From JABMPX01 sp964649795 (lineage in GTDB: Bacteria; Patescibacteriota; Minisyncoccia; Portnoybacterales; UBA2143), in contig CAZYQY010000006.1 in NCBI GenBank assembly GCA_964649795.1, positions 1 to 31,112 on the forward strand: a stretch of DNA of 31,112 bases. Direction: 5' to 3'. Positions 22,279 through 30,988 of the stretch are shown in pieces. Both the position numbers and the translations under genes were made by a program. The notes under the pieces were generated by a model. That model did no database searches. It was given only the letters and a program-made list of their open reading frames with translations, and was not told the DNA's origin. Position 1 is the first letter of the stretch. Each line of letters opens with the position of its first letter.

Positions 22279-23748
22279 TTATTCTACTTCTTCCCATTCT
22301 TTAAATTGATGCTCTTCTGAAGTTTTTGGAAGAAAAGCCGATGGGCAAAAGCTTTGTTGTGGGTCATAAATATTTTCCCGTTGTTCAAAACCAGAACTCC
22401 AGCTTCCTCCAGAAGTCCATTTTGTTCCCACTCTGCTATTGCTAACTACTGAACCGAACATTTCCAAATAATCCCTTTTGCATTCTGGCCAATACCAAGA
22501 GCAGGAATAATGATTTCTGCCAAAATGACCGTTTTGAGCTATGTAAATACCGTGCAGTTCTAAACGTTCTGGAACATATAGTCCGATTAGATTATTATCC
22601 TGGGCAACCGCAACCAGTCCGTCTGAGCCGTCTTTGGTAGTATATTCAATATTTCCTTCAATCCAGATACTTGTTTCCGTGCTTGGGCTGATTAAATCAG
22701 CAGAAATAACAGTAATTTTCCCCTTTATCTCTCCTTCAATCCATAGATCGTCTTCAATAAAAATAAGGCCGCATTCTTCTGAAACAGGATGATTCCCCAG
22801 AAAGTTTTCGCTGTCTATAATCGAGTCCTCCCAATGCCATCCATTTTCTAAATTATAAGCATAAATGCTGTCCAATTCAGTAATTTCATAGATATCAATG
22901 CTTCTATTATTTTTAAAAATAATATGGTATCCCTGTTTATCTGAAGGAGAAAGATATATTCCCTGACCACCCTGTGTGAGGCTTTTTATTTCAGCTAAAT
23001 CCATTGTAATGCCGTCGAAATCAAAGGGCGGCGCTGGGAAATTAAAAAGCTCTTCATTGCCATTGGCTGTGGTAAAAACACCAGGACAGATGCAATTACT
23101 GCCTTGTGTCCAGCATTGATTAGGGCAAGGAGGACAGCCAAAAGAAGAGGTGCAAATCCAATCCTCTAAAACTGAACTCACTAAAGATTTATTCTCTCCG
23201 TCCATTCTAATACCGCCATTAGAATGATATGGCCCTTTTATTTCCCTATCTGCGCCAGCCCAGACATTGTCATTTAAAATATAAGCATAATCAGCCACAG
23301 TAGGGCTAACATATCTAACCCTGACTTTTCTTTCAGTGGCTGTATATTTATCGGCCCAGCCAGTTGAGGTAATAGTCACAGCTACTGCTTGGTTGCATTG
23401 TTGTTCTCCTTTAATTTCTAAGCTGAACTTTCCTATATTCCCTCCTTCTGGATCAGTATATTCGTGTTCATAGGGTCCGCAGGATAAGCAAGGCGGTGAA
23501 TCACAGCACCAATCCTCGTCATCCTGAAAATCATTAGGCGCATGAGCTAGGTGCCAGCGATAATAATTTATTCCTGCTTCAGCAATAGTCAAGGCCTGTT
23601 CCCGTGCAACTTTTTGGCGAGATTGTTTTAATTGAGTCAAAACAAAACCAGTTAGTCCGGTGAATAAAAGCAAAAAAACTGTTCCAAAGATAAGAACAAG
23701 AGTAACAATAGAACCTTTTTGTTCTCCTATATTTGGTTTATTTGTCAT
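22279..23748 (-). CDS. PilX-like pilus-associated surface protein
   Basis: This 489-residue protein begins with a short polar leader (MTNKPNIGEQKGS), then a hydrophobic helix (about 14-36, IVTLVLIFGTVFLLLFTGLT) and the segment QSRQKVAREQALTIAEAGINYYRW. The last is the N-terminal alpha helix typical of PilX and related type IV pilus assembly proteins, which lack the usual FTLIE motif. The large extracellular part has cysteine-rich patches (WCCDSPPCLSCG, CPPCPNQCWTQGSNCICPG), a later beta-rich region (IYLSPSDKQGYHIIFKNN, IWIEGEIKGKITVIS) and aromatic C-terminal sequence. It overlaps the preceding prepilin gene by 4 bp (ATGA). It probably acts at the pilus tip or in adhesion; this rests on the N-terminal helix and operon position. 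Confidence 0.7.
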   Translation of the reverse strand: MTNKPNIGEQKGSIVTLVLIFGTVFLLLFTGLTGFVLTQLKQSRQKVAREQALTIAEAGINYYRWHLAHAPNDFQDDEDWCCDSPPCLSCGPYEHEYTDPEGGNIGKFSLEIKGEQQCNQAVAVTITSTGWADKYTATERKVRVRYVSPTVADYAYILNDNVWAGADREIKGPYHSNGGIRMDGENKSLVSSVLEDWICTSSFGCPPCPNQCWTQGSNCICPGVFTTANGNEELFNFPAPPFDFDGITMDLAEIKSLTQGGQGIYLSPSDKQGYHIIFKNNRSIDIYEITELDSIYAYNLENGWHWEDSIIDSENFLGNHPVSEECGLIFIEDDLWIEGEIKGKITVISADLISPSTETSIWIEGNIEYTTKDGSDGLVAVAQDNNLIGLYVPERLELHGIYIAQNGHFGRNHYSCSWYWPECKRDYLEMFGSVVSNSRVGTKWTSGGSWSSGFEQRENIYDPQQSFCPSAFLPKTSEEHQFKEWEEVE

Positions 23749-24761
23749 AAATTCATCTTTAGATTTCTGATTTGTACATTTGATTCCAATTCAAAATCTT
23801 GAGGCGCTCGCTCAGGATTTGCATTAATAATTAGGTAAACACGCATAAGCTTTGTATCTTCTAGCCGAGCTGGCGCTGATAGTTCTTCTCCATTTTCGTC
23901 AAAATAGCGAAAAAGGGGTAGCTGATTTCTAATATATCGACTTAAAATTGAAATCTGTTCTTGATCTTGTGGATAACTGACTGGATAATCAGTTGGATTA
24001 ATTACCCCCTTTCTTAAAGTAGCGCTTTGGTCAACAGATGTTTCTACCCAAGAAAAAATAAATCTTGCTTTAAGGGAATGGTTTCCTTCTTGCCAGTCAC
24101 AAAAGCCGCTACCTCCAGAGCCGACTGCTGAAGAACTGTCAGCTGTAAACAGTATAGAGCCGTCAGCTGCTTGATCAAGAACATCAAAAGTAGTACAGCC
24201 TTGCCAGATGCCGCTGCATTGCCCACAGCCAACTTTGCAGAGAGATTCTAATTTAACCCCATCAGCAAATATGTCTGTATACTCATTTCCTCCGTTCAGA
24301 TCTCCTTCGACGCATACTTCCACTTCAGCTGAGTCAATAACAGCACTTGAAAAATTTGGGAAATTAACATCACAAGAGCCGCCCTGAGCATAAGCAACGC
24401 AGTTGTTAGATAGAGATCCGTTTTGGTAAATAAAATACCTAACTCTTTCAGTAGCGCCGTCTTTGTCAATGTCGCTGTAAAAAATGATTTCATAGTCCTC
24501 TGCTTTTTCAATAATATAGGAGCCGTCATCGCCCATTTTGCCCTCTCTTAATTCTCTAGTCATTGTTTCAACTCCTTTTCTCGCTTCGTTAATGGCTATG
24601 GACTGTTCTAATGCATAGTTTTGGCCTCGATAAGCCATAATAATAAAACTAGTTACTGCTCCTATGGCAAAAATAAAAATGGCCATAGTAACAAGTATTT
24701 CAATAAGAGTAAAAGCAGATTTTGAATCTTGAATTTTAAATTTAGAATTTTGGAATATCAT
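23745..24761 (-). CDS. Prepilin-type minor pilin (PilW-like)
   Basis: This 338-residue protein carries the prepilin N-methylation motif: leader MIFQNSKFKIQDSKSA, then FTLIEILVTMAIFIFAIGAVTSFII, with the glutamate at +5. The residue before the cleavage site is alanine, not the usual glycine. The helix leads into EARKGVETMTRELREGK, typical of PilW/PilV-type minor pilins, followed by a globular part with cysteine pairs (CKVGCGQCSGIWQGC) near the middle. The 5' end is coupled to the preceding prepilin gene by TAATG and its 3' end overlaps the PilX-like gene by ATGA, so the three are translated together. It is likely a minor pilin of the same pilus; the NSKFKIQDSKS leader comes from a low-complexity repeat. 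Confidence 0.75.
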   Translation of the reverse strand: MIFQNSKFKIQDSKSAFTLIEILVTMAIFIFAIGAVTSFIIMAYRGQNYALEQSIAINEARKGVETMTRELREGKMGDDGSYIIEKAEDYEIIFYSDIDKDGATERVRYFIYQNGSLSNNCVAYAQGGSCDVNFPNFSSAVIDSAEVEVCVEGDLNGGNEYTDIFADGVKLESLCKVGCGQCSGIWQGCTTFDVLDQAADGSILFTADSSSAVGSGGSGFCDWQEGNHSLKARFIFSWVETSVDQSATLRKGVINPTDYPVSYPQDQEQISILSRYIRNQLPLFRYFDENGEELSAPARLEDTKLMRVYLIINANPERAPQDFELESNVQIRNLKMNL

Positions 24762-26524
24762 TATGATGGTCCTGTAGTAACTAAATTAATAATAATAGTT
24801 TCATCTTCAAAAACATTAACAGTTCCTAAATAATCAGCATGACCATCAGCTTCAATTTCTAGACTATATTCATTAGCTTCTATGGGGATAAAAAGAGTTC
24901 TGCCTTGTTCGTCAGTAAATTTAGTCTGGTCATAACCAAGACCGCTGTTATATAATCGGGCTTGAGCGCTAAATATTGCTTCTAATGTTCCAGAATTTCT
25001 AACAGTGATTAATAGGCTATTATCTGCTTCTAAAAAGAGATCTACTAATTGATTAGAGTCGGGCAGAAGATCAATATTTTGGCCTAATGGATCAGAAATA
25101 GGATCAGTGTTTGATAAATCTAAATTTTCAGCTGGATCTATAAGAAAATCATAGCTATCCCATTCTAATCCAGTAATGCTGATTTGGCCGTTTGAATCAG
25201 TAGTAAAATCAGTTGAATATTTATAGACTGGCTCTTCTTGAGCATCCGTGCCAATTATTTTATTTCCTTGGAGATTAAAGGAAATATTGCCAATTGCTGT
25301 AGATTCGTCAGTTATCCAAGAAATGCTCCAGTCAAAAAGAATTGGCGTAGTGCTGGTGTTGTTGGTAGAAAGATTGCCTTTAATTTTTAAATGAGAATAT
25401 GTAGTAGTAGATAAATCGGTTAAATTAACCGGCGAGGAATCGAATCCAATTGAATTGTTAGCTAAATCGCTGTCAGAAACCAACAGCCAGTCAGTTCCGC
25501 TATTATAAAAAACTTGATATTTAATGTTTGTCTCTGCTGACTCAGTATCAGTCCAGGAAAATTGGTCCCAATTGATTATATTTGTTGGAACAATTTCATT
25601 AGAAAGAAGATAGCCAAAAGGAACGTATTCTATTGTAGTAGTAGCAGTGGTCGTAGCTAAAATTATCTGGCCTTGATTAATCTTTATATCAGAAAATTCA
25701 GACATTTTACTTTGATCTAAAAAGGAATCAGCAAAGTTATCGCTTGTCCAAGAAGAAAACGTATTAATTGAAAAATTTGCCAGACGATCAATTGAAAAAC
25801 TGATTTCAGTTAACTTCCCTTCTACAACAGTAGCATGCGATTTTTCAGGATTGGCAATTTCTTCTGAGCTATAAGTTTGTTCAGTGCTGTACCCTGACTT
25901 TGTTATAGTAATTTGGTAAGCAGATGTTGAGCTAGGAGCGCCAGCCACCAAGTATTGTCCTTGGTCATTAGTTTGATAAAAAACATTAATTGATGGTTCA
26001 ACTTCAGTATTGACAATATGAATATCAGCCTGTGGTATCCCAATGCCCAAAGCGTCAAAAACCGAAATTAAAAGATTACCTCCACCTTCAGTGGTTTCTA
26101 ATCCCTCAGGAGCTATGTCAGTAATTAGAATTACTTGATCGCCTAAAAAACCAGGCCAAGAAACTTTTATTTTTACTTTTTTATAGTCATTAGGCAAAGC
26201 ATCGTCAGAAGCTAATCCGTCAAACATGTCATCAACATAACCAATAGTAGTTTTAACCGTGTAATCAATATTATTTCTAGTAATTATTTCTGTCTCTAAT
26301 ATGTTTCCTGAAGGAATACCTCCAAGAGTGCCTACCTGGCTATAGGATAGATTTCTGATCATTTCTATTTTCTGGTTAGCTAGAGCAGTAGCTGTAATTC
26401 TGGCACGGCTTTGGCCAATCACCTTAAAACCAAGCTGGAGAACACCATAAAGACCAATAAAAACTATTAACAAAATGGCTATCCCTACAAGCGTTTCAAT
26501 AAAAGTAAATCCTTTGTTATTCAT
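24761..26524 (-). CDS. Large prepilin-like protein with regulatory-like beta domains
   Basis: This 587-residue protein opens MNNKGFTFIETLVGIAILLIVFIGLYGV, a canonical short prepilin leader with the cleavage site after G5 and glutamate at +5. The pilin helix continues to ANQKIEMIRNLSY, a feature of PilV-like proteins. Instead of stopping near 150-200 residues, the chain then holds at least two carboxypeptidase-regulatory-like modules (GGGNLLISVFDALGIGIPQADI then TNDQGQYLVAGAPSSTS, and later LFLEADNSLLITVRNSGT then DEQGRTLFIPIEANEYSLEI). A region rich in serine and threonine lies between them. Such modules are structural or adhesive. It follows pilC by 2 bp, so it is expressed with the pilus motor genes. 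It may be a tip adhesin. Confidence 0.75.
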   Translation of the reverse strand: MNNKGFTFIETLVGIAILLIVFIGLYGVLQLGFKVIGQSRARITATALANQKIEMIRNLSYSQVGTLGGIPSGNILETEIITRNNIDYTVKTTIGYVDDMFDGLASDDALPNDYKKVKIKVSWPGFLGDQVILITDIAPEGLETTEGGGNLLISVFDALGIGIPQADIHIVNTEVEPSINVFYQTNDQGQYLVAGAPSSTSAYQITITKSGYSTEQTYSSEEIANPEKSHATVVEGKLTEISFSIDRLANFSINTFSSWTSDNFADSFLDQSKMSEFSDIKINQGQIILATTTATTTIEYVPFGYLLSNEIVPTNIINWDQFSWTDTESAETNIKYQVFYNSGTDWLLVSDSDLANNSIGFDSSPVNLTDLSTTTYSHLKIKGNLSTNNTSTTPILFDWSISWITDESTAIGNISFNLQGNKIIGTDAQEEPVYKYSTDFTTDSNGQISITGLEWDSYDFLIDPAENLDLSNTDPISDPLGQNIDLLPDSNQLVDLFLEADNSLLITVRNSGTLEAIFSAQARLYNSGLGYDQTKFTDEQGRTLFIPIEANEYSLEIEADGHADYLGTVNVFEDETIIINLVTTGPS

Positions 26525-26526
26525 GG

Positions 26527-27762
26527 TTAGATTCCTTCCATCATAGAATACATTGGCTGAATCATTGAAATAGCAAAAAATCCAACAGCTGCGCCAATAA
26601 CTATCATAATTATCGGCTCAATAATTGAAGATAGATTTTTTGTAATATTATCAATTTCTTCTTCATAAAAATCAGCCATATTTTTTAATATTTCGGCCAA
26701 ATTGCCTGTTTCTTCTCCAACAGCAATCATTTGAATTACCATTGGAGGATAGAGTTTTTTGTATTTTATCAGAATCTGACTCAATGCTCTTCCTTTTTGA
26801 ACCTGCTGAGCTGAATCAATTAAGGCCTCTTTAAAGCATATATTACCTAATATTCCAGATACAATTTGTAAAGATTCGACAATACCTACGCCGCTCTCTA
26901 TAAGAGAGCTAAGGGTTCTAGCAAAGCGCGCTGAATTAATTTTTCGGACCAAAGAACCAAAAATAGGCAAGATAAGATATGTTTTACTGAGCGCCTTTTT
27001 AGCTTTCTTGACTCTTAAAATAAACCTGGCAAAAAACACGAATAGGACAAAAATAATTATCCCCAAAATAGTATTGTTTTTAAGAAAATTACTCAAGCCA
27101 ATAATTATTTGCGTGCTCAATGGCAAGTCCATATTGATTTCGCTGAAAATAGAAGTTAATTTAGGAACAACCATGATCATCATTAAGATGCCAATGCCAA
27201 ACATAGCCACAACAATAACTGCTGGATACATCATTGCTCCTCTAACTCTACTTATTAATTCATGGTCTTTTCTCATTTGTTCAGAAAGTATTTTAAGCAC
27301 TTCATTAAGATTGCCTCCGGCCTCGCCTACCTTAACCATATTAACGTATAATTCGTTAAAAACTTTGGGGTGTTTAGCTAAAGAATTAGCAAAGGATTCG
27401 CCTTGACGGATATTTTCTTTAACTTGATTAATGATTTTTTTAAATTTTGGACTTTTGCTTTGTTCGGCTAAAACTTCTAACGATTGACTAAGAGAAAGGC
27501 CAGCCTCAATCATTACTGACAAATGCCTGCTAAATATCATTTTTTCAACTAGAGAAACCCGTCCAATCTTTTTCCAAGCACTCATCAATCTCTGGCTAAA
27601 TCTGCCAATAGGCTCTCCTTTAATATCAGCCATTTCGGCTGACACAAGAACTAATTCTTTATTACGCAGAAAAGCAGCCAGTTCATGCTGGTTTATAGCT
27701 TGTAAATGACCAACTTGTGTTTGGCCTTTTTTATCCTTAGCTGTGTATAGATATGAAGGCAC
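26527..27762 (-). CDS. pilC: Type IV pilus inner-membrane platform protein PilC
   Basis: This is the polytopic platform of type IV pilus machines (GspF/PilC family), contacting the PilB ATPase on the cytoplasmic side. The 411-residue product has normal length. It shows the N-terminal soluble segment starting MPSYLYTAKDKKGQTQVG, and two repeated T2SSF domains. The first includes SRHLSVMIEAGLSLSQSLEVLAEQ and the second ARTLSSLIESGVGIVESLQIVSG, with VGEAGGNLNEVL and VGEETGNLAEIL as the paired conserved motifs. Membrane helices flank each domain, ending with a C-terminal helix near 385-405. A GTG at 27760-27762 is the start. It lies 11 bp after pilB, the usual order. Confidence 0.93.
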   Translation of the reverse strand: MPSYLYTAKDKKGQTQVGHLQAINQHELAAFLRNKELVLVSAEMADIKGEPIGRFSQRLMSAWKKIGRVSLVEKMIFSRHLSVMIEAGLSLSQSLEVLAEQSKSPKFKKIINQVKENIRQGESFANSLAKHPKVFNELYVNMVKVGEAGGNLNEVLKILSEQMRKDHELISRVRGAMMYPAVIVVAMFGIGILMMIMVVPKLTSIFSEINMDLPLSTQIIIGLSNFLKNNTILGIIIFVLFVFFARFILRVKKAKKALSKTYLILPIFGSLVRKINSARFARTLSSLIESGVGIVESLQIVSGILGNICFKEALIDSAQQVQKGRALSQILIKYKKLYPPMVIQMIAVGEETGNLAEILKNMADFYEEEIDNITKNLSSIIEPIIMIVIGAAVGFFAISMIQPMYSMMEGI

Positions 27763-27773
27763 AATATTAAAAA

Positions 27774-29552
27774 TTATTCATTAGCTACTCTTAAAATTTC
27801 CTCGATACTAGTTAACCCCTGAGCTGCTTTTATAAACCCGTCTTCTAACATAGTCAACATTCCTTGTTTTTTGGCTTTTCCTTCAATTTGCCCAACTGTT
27901 GACTCTTTGATAATCAGATCTCTAATCTCTTCGCTAATTTCAAGAACTTCATAAATACCAATTCTCCCCTTATATCCATCAGGACACTCTTCTGATTTAT
28001 TTTTGCCAGGTCTAAAGAATTCTATGTTTGACCAATCGTCTTTAGAACTCACAACTTTTTCCTTTTTTAGAGCCCCAAGAATTTTTGTTAAATCAATTTG
28101 GCTGCCAATACTTTTAATTTCAGATGAATTTAGCTTATACTTCTCTTTTGTCTCTGGGTAAAGACAACGGACTAACCTTTGGGCAATAATCAAATTAACC
28201 GTAGAGGCGATTAAGAAAGGCTCTGCCTGCATGTCTATTAATCGAGGGAATGCTCCAGCTGCGCTATTAGTATGCAGGGTAGAAAAAACTAAATGACCTG
28301 TTAAAGCAGCATTAATTGATAAGCTGGCTGTTTCCTTGTCCCTAATTTCACCAACCATAATAATGTCCGGGTCTTGCCGCACCAAAGATCTTAATCCATT
28401 GGCAAATGTAAGGCCAATTTTAGGCTTAACTTGTGTTTGGTTGATTCTAGTCATCCTGTATTCAATTGGATCTTCTACGGTGGAAATATTTACGCCTGGT
28501 TCGTTAAGAATATCAATTATTGTATAAAGCGTAGTTGTTTTGCCACATCCTGTTGGTCCAGTAACAAGAATCATCCCATTGGGTTTTTTGATGCTATAAT
28601 GAACTTTTTCCAACGCCTTACTGGTTAATCCTAATTTTTCTAAGGTTAGACCTTTGGCATCTTCGGGTAAAAGCCTTAGAACAACTTTTTCTCCATCGTA
28701 GACCGGCAGTATAGAGACACGAAAAGAAATTTTGTAATCCTTTGTTTCTATTTTAAAGCGTCCATCTTGCGGCAAACGATGTTCATCTAGTTTTAGATTG
28801 GACAAAACTTTAATTCTTGCGATGATGCCAGAGTGCACTTTTCTGGGCAGCGTCATAGTGTCGTGAAGAATCCCATCAATGCGATAACGAACAACTATTT
28901 CTTTTTCTAATGGCTCAATGTGAATATCTGAAGCCTGCTGCAAAATAGCATGTTTTAAAAGAGTGTCAACAATTCTAATTATCGGCATTTGTTCCGCTGC
29001 TTTTTCCAAATCTTCTTTGCTTTCTTCCCCTTTGTCTGGGATAGGTTCGCCTTTAATGCTTTTAAAAGAAGATATGGCTCCGCTTTCTTTTTTTATCAAA
29101 TCGCCGAATTCAGCCTCCAAACTCTTTTGATATTGCTTAAGGGCATTTTCAATGCTTTTCTCAGTAGTCAGGCGAGGTAGAATTTTAAGGTCTGATTTTT
29201 TTTTAATAAACTCTATTGTTTGCAAGTCATCAGGATCAAGCATGGCTACTTCTAAATTCTTGCCTTTTTTGCGAAAAGCAACAATATTGTGTCTTCTGGC
29301 AATTGGTTCAGGAATTATTTGAAGAACTTCTTTAGCAATTTTTTCTTTTTCTAAATTAATAAAAGGAATACCTAGGATATATGCCTGAAGTTTGCTTATT
29401 TGTTCTTGGCTTACTATTTTTTCCTTAATCAAAAAATCGACCAATTCCTGTTTGGTTTTCTTTGCTTCTTGCTCTGCATTAATTAGCTCTTTTTTGCTAA
29501 CTAAGCCAGCGTCTATAATAAACTTTTTTAATTGTGAATTTTCAATACTCAC
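27774..29552 (-). CDS. pilB: Type IV pilus extension ATPase PilB (GspE family)
   Basis: This hexameric cytoplasmic ATPase drives pilus extension. The 592-residue product has an MshEN-type N-terminal domain (about 1-140, with the c-di-GMP-binding-like fold, though ligand residues were not verified). The GspE core follows: ASDIHIEPLEKE at 207-218, Walker A GPTGCGKTTT at 332-341, Asp box TVEDPIEY at 358-365, Walker B IIMVGEIRD at 397-405 and His box FSTLHTNSA at 423-431. The tetracysteine zinc motif common in PilB is degenerate here: RCLYPETKE at 462-470 and EECPDGYKGR at 521-530 retain at most one cysteine each. A GTG at 29550-29552 is the start; pilC follows after 11 bp. PilT-type retraction ATPases lack the MshEN domain, so extension is favoured. 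Confidence 0.93.
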   Translation of the reverse strand: MSIENSQLKKFIIDAGLVSKKELINAEQEAKKTKQELVDFLIKEKIVSQEQISKLQAYILGIPFINLEKEKIAKEVLQIIPEPIARRHNIVAFRKKGKNLEVAMLDPDDLQTIEFIKKKSDLKILPRLTTEKSIENALKQYQKSLEAEFGDLIKKESGAISSFKSIKGEPIPDKGEESKEDLEKAAEQMPIIRIVDTLLKHAILQQASDIHIEPLEKEIVVRYRIDGILHDTMTLPRKVHSGIIARIKVLSNLKLDEHRLPQDGRFKIETKDYKISFRVSILPVYDGEKVVLRLLPEDAKGLTLEKLGLTSKALEKVHYSIKKPNGMILVTGPTGCGKTTTLYTIIDILNEPGVNISTVEDPIEYRMTRINQTQVKPKIGLTFANGLRSLVRQDPDIIMVGEIRDKETASLSINAALTGHLVFSTLHTNSAAGAFPRLIDMQAEPFLIASTVNLIIAQRLVRCLYPETKEKYKLNSSEIKSIGSQIDLTKILGALKKEKVVSSKDDWSNIEFFRPGKNKSEECPDGYKGRIGIYEVLEISEEIRDLIIKESTVGQIEGKAKKQGMLTMLEDGFIKAAQGLTSIEEILRVANE

Positions 29553-29568
29553 GAATATAATTGAAAAT

Positions 29569-29937
29569 TTACTTATTTAGGGTTTCTTCTATTTTTTTAA
29601 CTACTTCTTCCAAATCATAATTCGCTTTAATTAAATAAGCGGCTGCGCCAAAAGAAAAAATTTCTCCTATATCAGCATTGCCCTCTAAATTAGTCAAAAC
29701 AATTACTGGAATATGTTTTATATTTTCGTCTTTTTTTATTTCTTTTAGAACCTCAAAGCCATCTTTTTTAGGCAGTATTAAATCCAAAAGAATTAAGTCG
29801 GGTTTAATCTTTTTGGCTACAGATAGACCAATTTCTCCATCAAGAGCGCTTTTAATTTTGTATCCTTTTCCCTCTAAAAATTGGCTAATGGTTTTTTGCA
29901 GGGTTGGCTCGTCTTCGATAAATAAAATAGTTTTCAT
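29569..29937 (-). CDS. Single-domain response regulator (CheY-like)
   Basis: This 122-residue receiver domain has no output domain. The acidic pair is E8-D9, the phospho-acceptor is D52 in LILLDLILP, the conserved Thr is T82 in VIVLTNLEG, and the conserved Lys is K104 in AAYLIKANY; all receiver residues are present. Single-domain regulators next to pilus motors (PilG/PilH type) act by protein contact, not DNA binding. It sits 16 bp upstream of pilB and 71 bp after the histidine kinase gene, with AT-rich repeats between them. The likely partner kinase is the upstream gene; whether its target is PilB is inference from position. Confidence 0.88.
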   Translation of the reverse strand: MKTILFIEDEPTLQKTISQFLEGKGYKIKSALDGEIGLSVAKKIKPDLILLDLILPKKDGFEVLKEIKKDENIKHIPVIVLTNLEGNADIGEIFSFGAAAYLIKANYDLEEVVKKIEETLNK

Positions 29938-29945
29938 AGATTTGG

Positions 29946-29973
29946 AATAATGAATAATGAATAATGAATCATG
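29946..29973. repeat. AATAATG heptad tandem repeat, four units
   Basis: Three exact AATAATG units and one AATCATG follow each other between the response-regulator start and the kinase stop. In reverse complement the unit is a permutation of TTCATTA, one base different from the TTCATTG unit repeated at 6981-7008 and 9090-9110. Confidence 0.85.
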
Positions 29974-29984
29974 TTTTCACTTTT

Positions 29985-30010
29985 GATTCATAATTCCTGA
30001 TTCATAATTC
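29985..30010. repeat. Duplicated GATTCATAATTC, inverted to the heptad array
   Basis: GATTCATAATTC occurs at 29985-29996 and again at 29999-30010, a 14-bp period. Each can pair with one mismatch to GAATAATGAATC within 29944-29973, giving an 11-of-12 hairpin between the kinase and regulator genes. The second copy overlaps the kinase stop codon region. Confidence 0.75.
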
Positions 30011-30938
30011 AAGTTTTAATTGGTAATTCAAACCAAAAAGTAGAACCTTCTCCTTCTTGGCTTTTAAAGCCTATCTCGCCTTTGGAAGCTTTCACAATTG
30101 ATTTAGTTATAAACAGGCCCAATCCAGTACCTTCGGTTTGATATTTCATCACATTTTGACTGCGGAAGAATTTTTGAAATATTTTTCTTTGATCTTTTTT
30201 AGGAATGCCTACTCCGTTGTCCTTAATTTCGCATCTAGCTAAATTATTTTTTTTAATTAATTTAATTTTAACAAGGCCCTTGTCTCTAACATACCTAACT
30301 GCATTATCTATTAAATTGCGGAGTATTAAATCTATGCCATGAGGGTCAATTAGAATCAAAGGCAAATCTTCTAATTCCAAAGAAAATTTGACATTGCTTG
30401 CTTTAGAAAAGAGACTGTATTCTTTTGTTAATTCTTTAATTACTTTAGTTAAAGATATTTTTTCAAGCGTAAAATTTAATCTGCCCTGTTCTATGCGAGA
30501 AATACTCAGTAAATCATTAACCAGATTAATCATACGCTGGTTATTCTCTTTAATATCATTTAGCCTTTCTAATCGTTCTTTGGCTAGAGAATCCTTTTCT
30601 TTGAGCATTATTAAATTAAGAGTCCATTTAATGTTTGTCAAAGGACTGCGCAGTTGATGAGAAACAATACTAACAAATTCAGATTTCATTTGATTTGCCT
30701 GGGCCAGCTTTTCAAAACCCTGAATAACAAAATATCCTATGATAATCAACGCGCCAGTTATGCCAACAACAATTAAAGCAACTATTTCTACTTGAGCATA
30801 TTTAATAGCAATAGCATAAGTGCTAAGCATTGACAGAATAGTAATAAAGCCAATTACAATAACTAAAAAATTAGGACATTGCCAAATAGACAAGCCGTAT
30901 TTGTGGCATTCCTTAACAAAATTTAATTTTTCTAACAT
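30009..30938 (-). CDS. Membrane sensor histidine kinase
   Basis: This 309-residue kinase has two N-terminal membrane helices (about 23-47 and 51-74) joined by only a few residues, so it has almost no external sensor domain. Next comes the HisKA dimerisation domain with H94 in FVSIVSHQLRSPLTNIKW, the signature of an EnvZ/PhoR-like orthodox kinase. The ATP-binding domain has N box NLIDNAVRY at 208-216, G1 DNGVGIP at 240-246, F box region IFQKFFRS at 253-260 and G2 GTGLGL at 270-275. It heads the leftward pilus operon and is followed by the CheY-like regulator. With minimal extracellular sequence it may sense the membrane or a partner protein. Confidence 0.9.
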   Translation of the reverse strand: MLEKLNFVKECHKYGLSIWQCPNFLVIVIGFITILSMLSTYAIAIKYAQVEIVALIVVGITGALIIIGYFVIQGFEKLAQANQMKSEFVSIVSHQLRSPLTNIKWTLNLIMLKEKDSLAKERLERLNDIKENNQRMINLVNDLLSISRIEQGRLNFTLEKISLTKVIKELTKEYSLFSKASNVKFSLELEDLPLILIDPHGIDLILRNLIDNAVRYVRDKGLVKIKLIKKNNLARCEIKDNGVGIPKKDQRKIFQKFFRSQNVMKYQTEGTGLGLFITKSIVKASKGEIGFKSQEGEGSTFWFELPIKT

Positions 30939-30988
30939 TATTAAGAGTATATCATAATTTATTGATTGAGAACAGCCCAGAATTTCAA

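Noticed and set aside
23968..23976. A second perfect DnaA box (TGTGGATAA on the plus strand).
   Set aside because: It lies inside the PilW-like coding sequence without promoter or repeat context; a chance match is reasonable for a 9-mer in an AT-rich 31-kb window.
27008..27406. A 132-codon open frame antisense to pilC.
   Set aside because: It mirrors a well-supported PilC coding region; its translation is a low-complexity shadow and no ribosome-binding site or promoter is seen.
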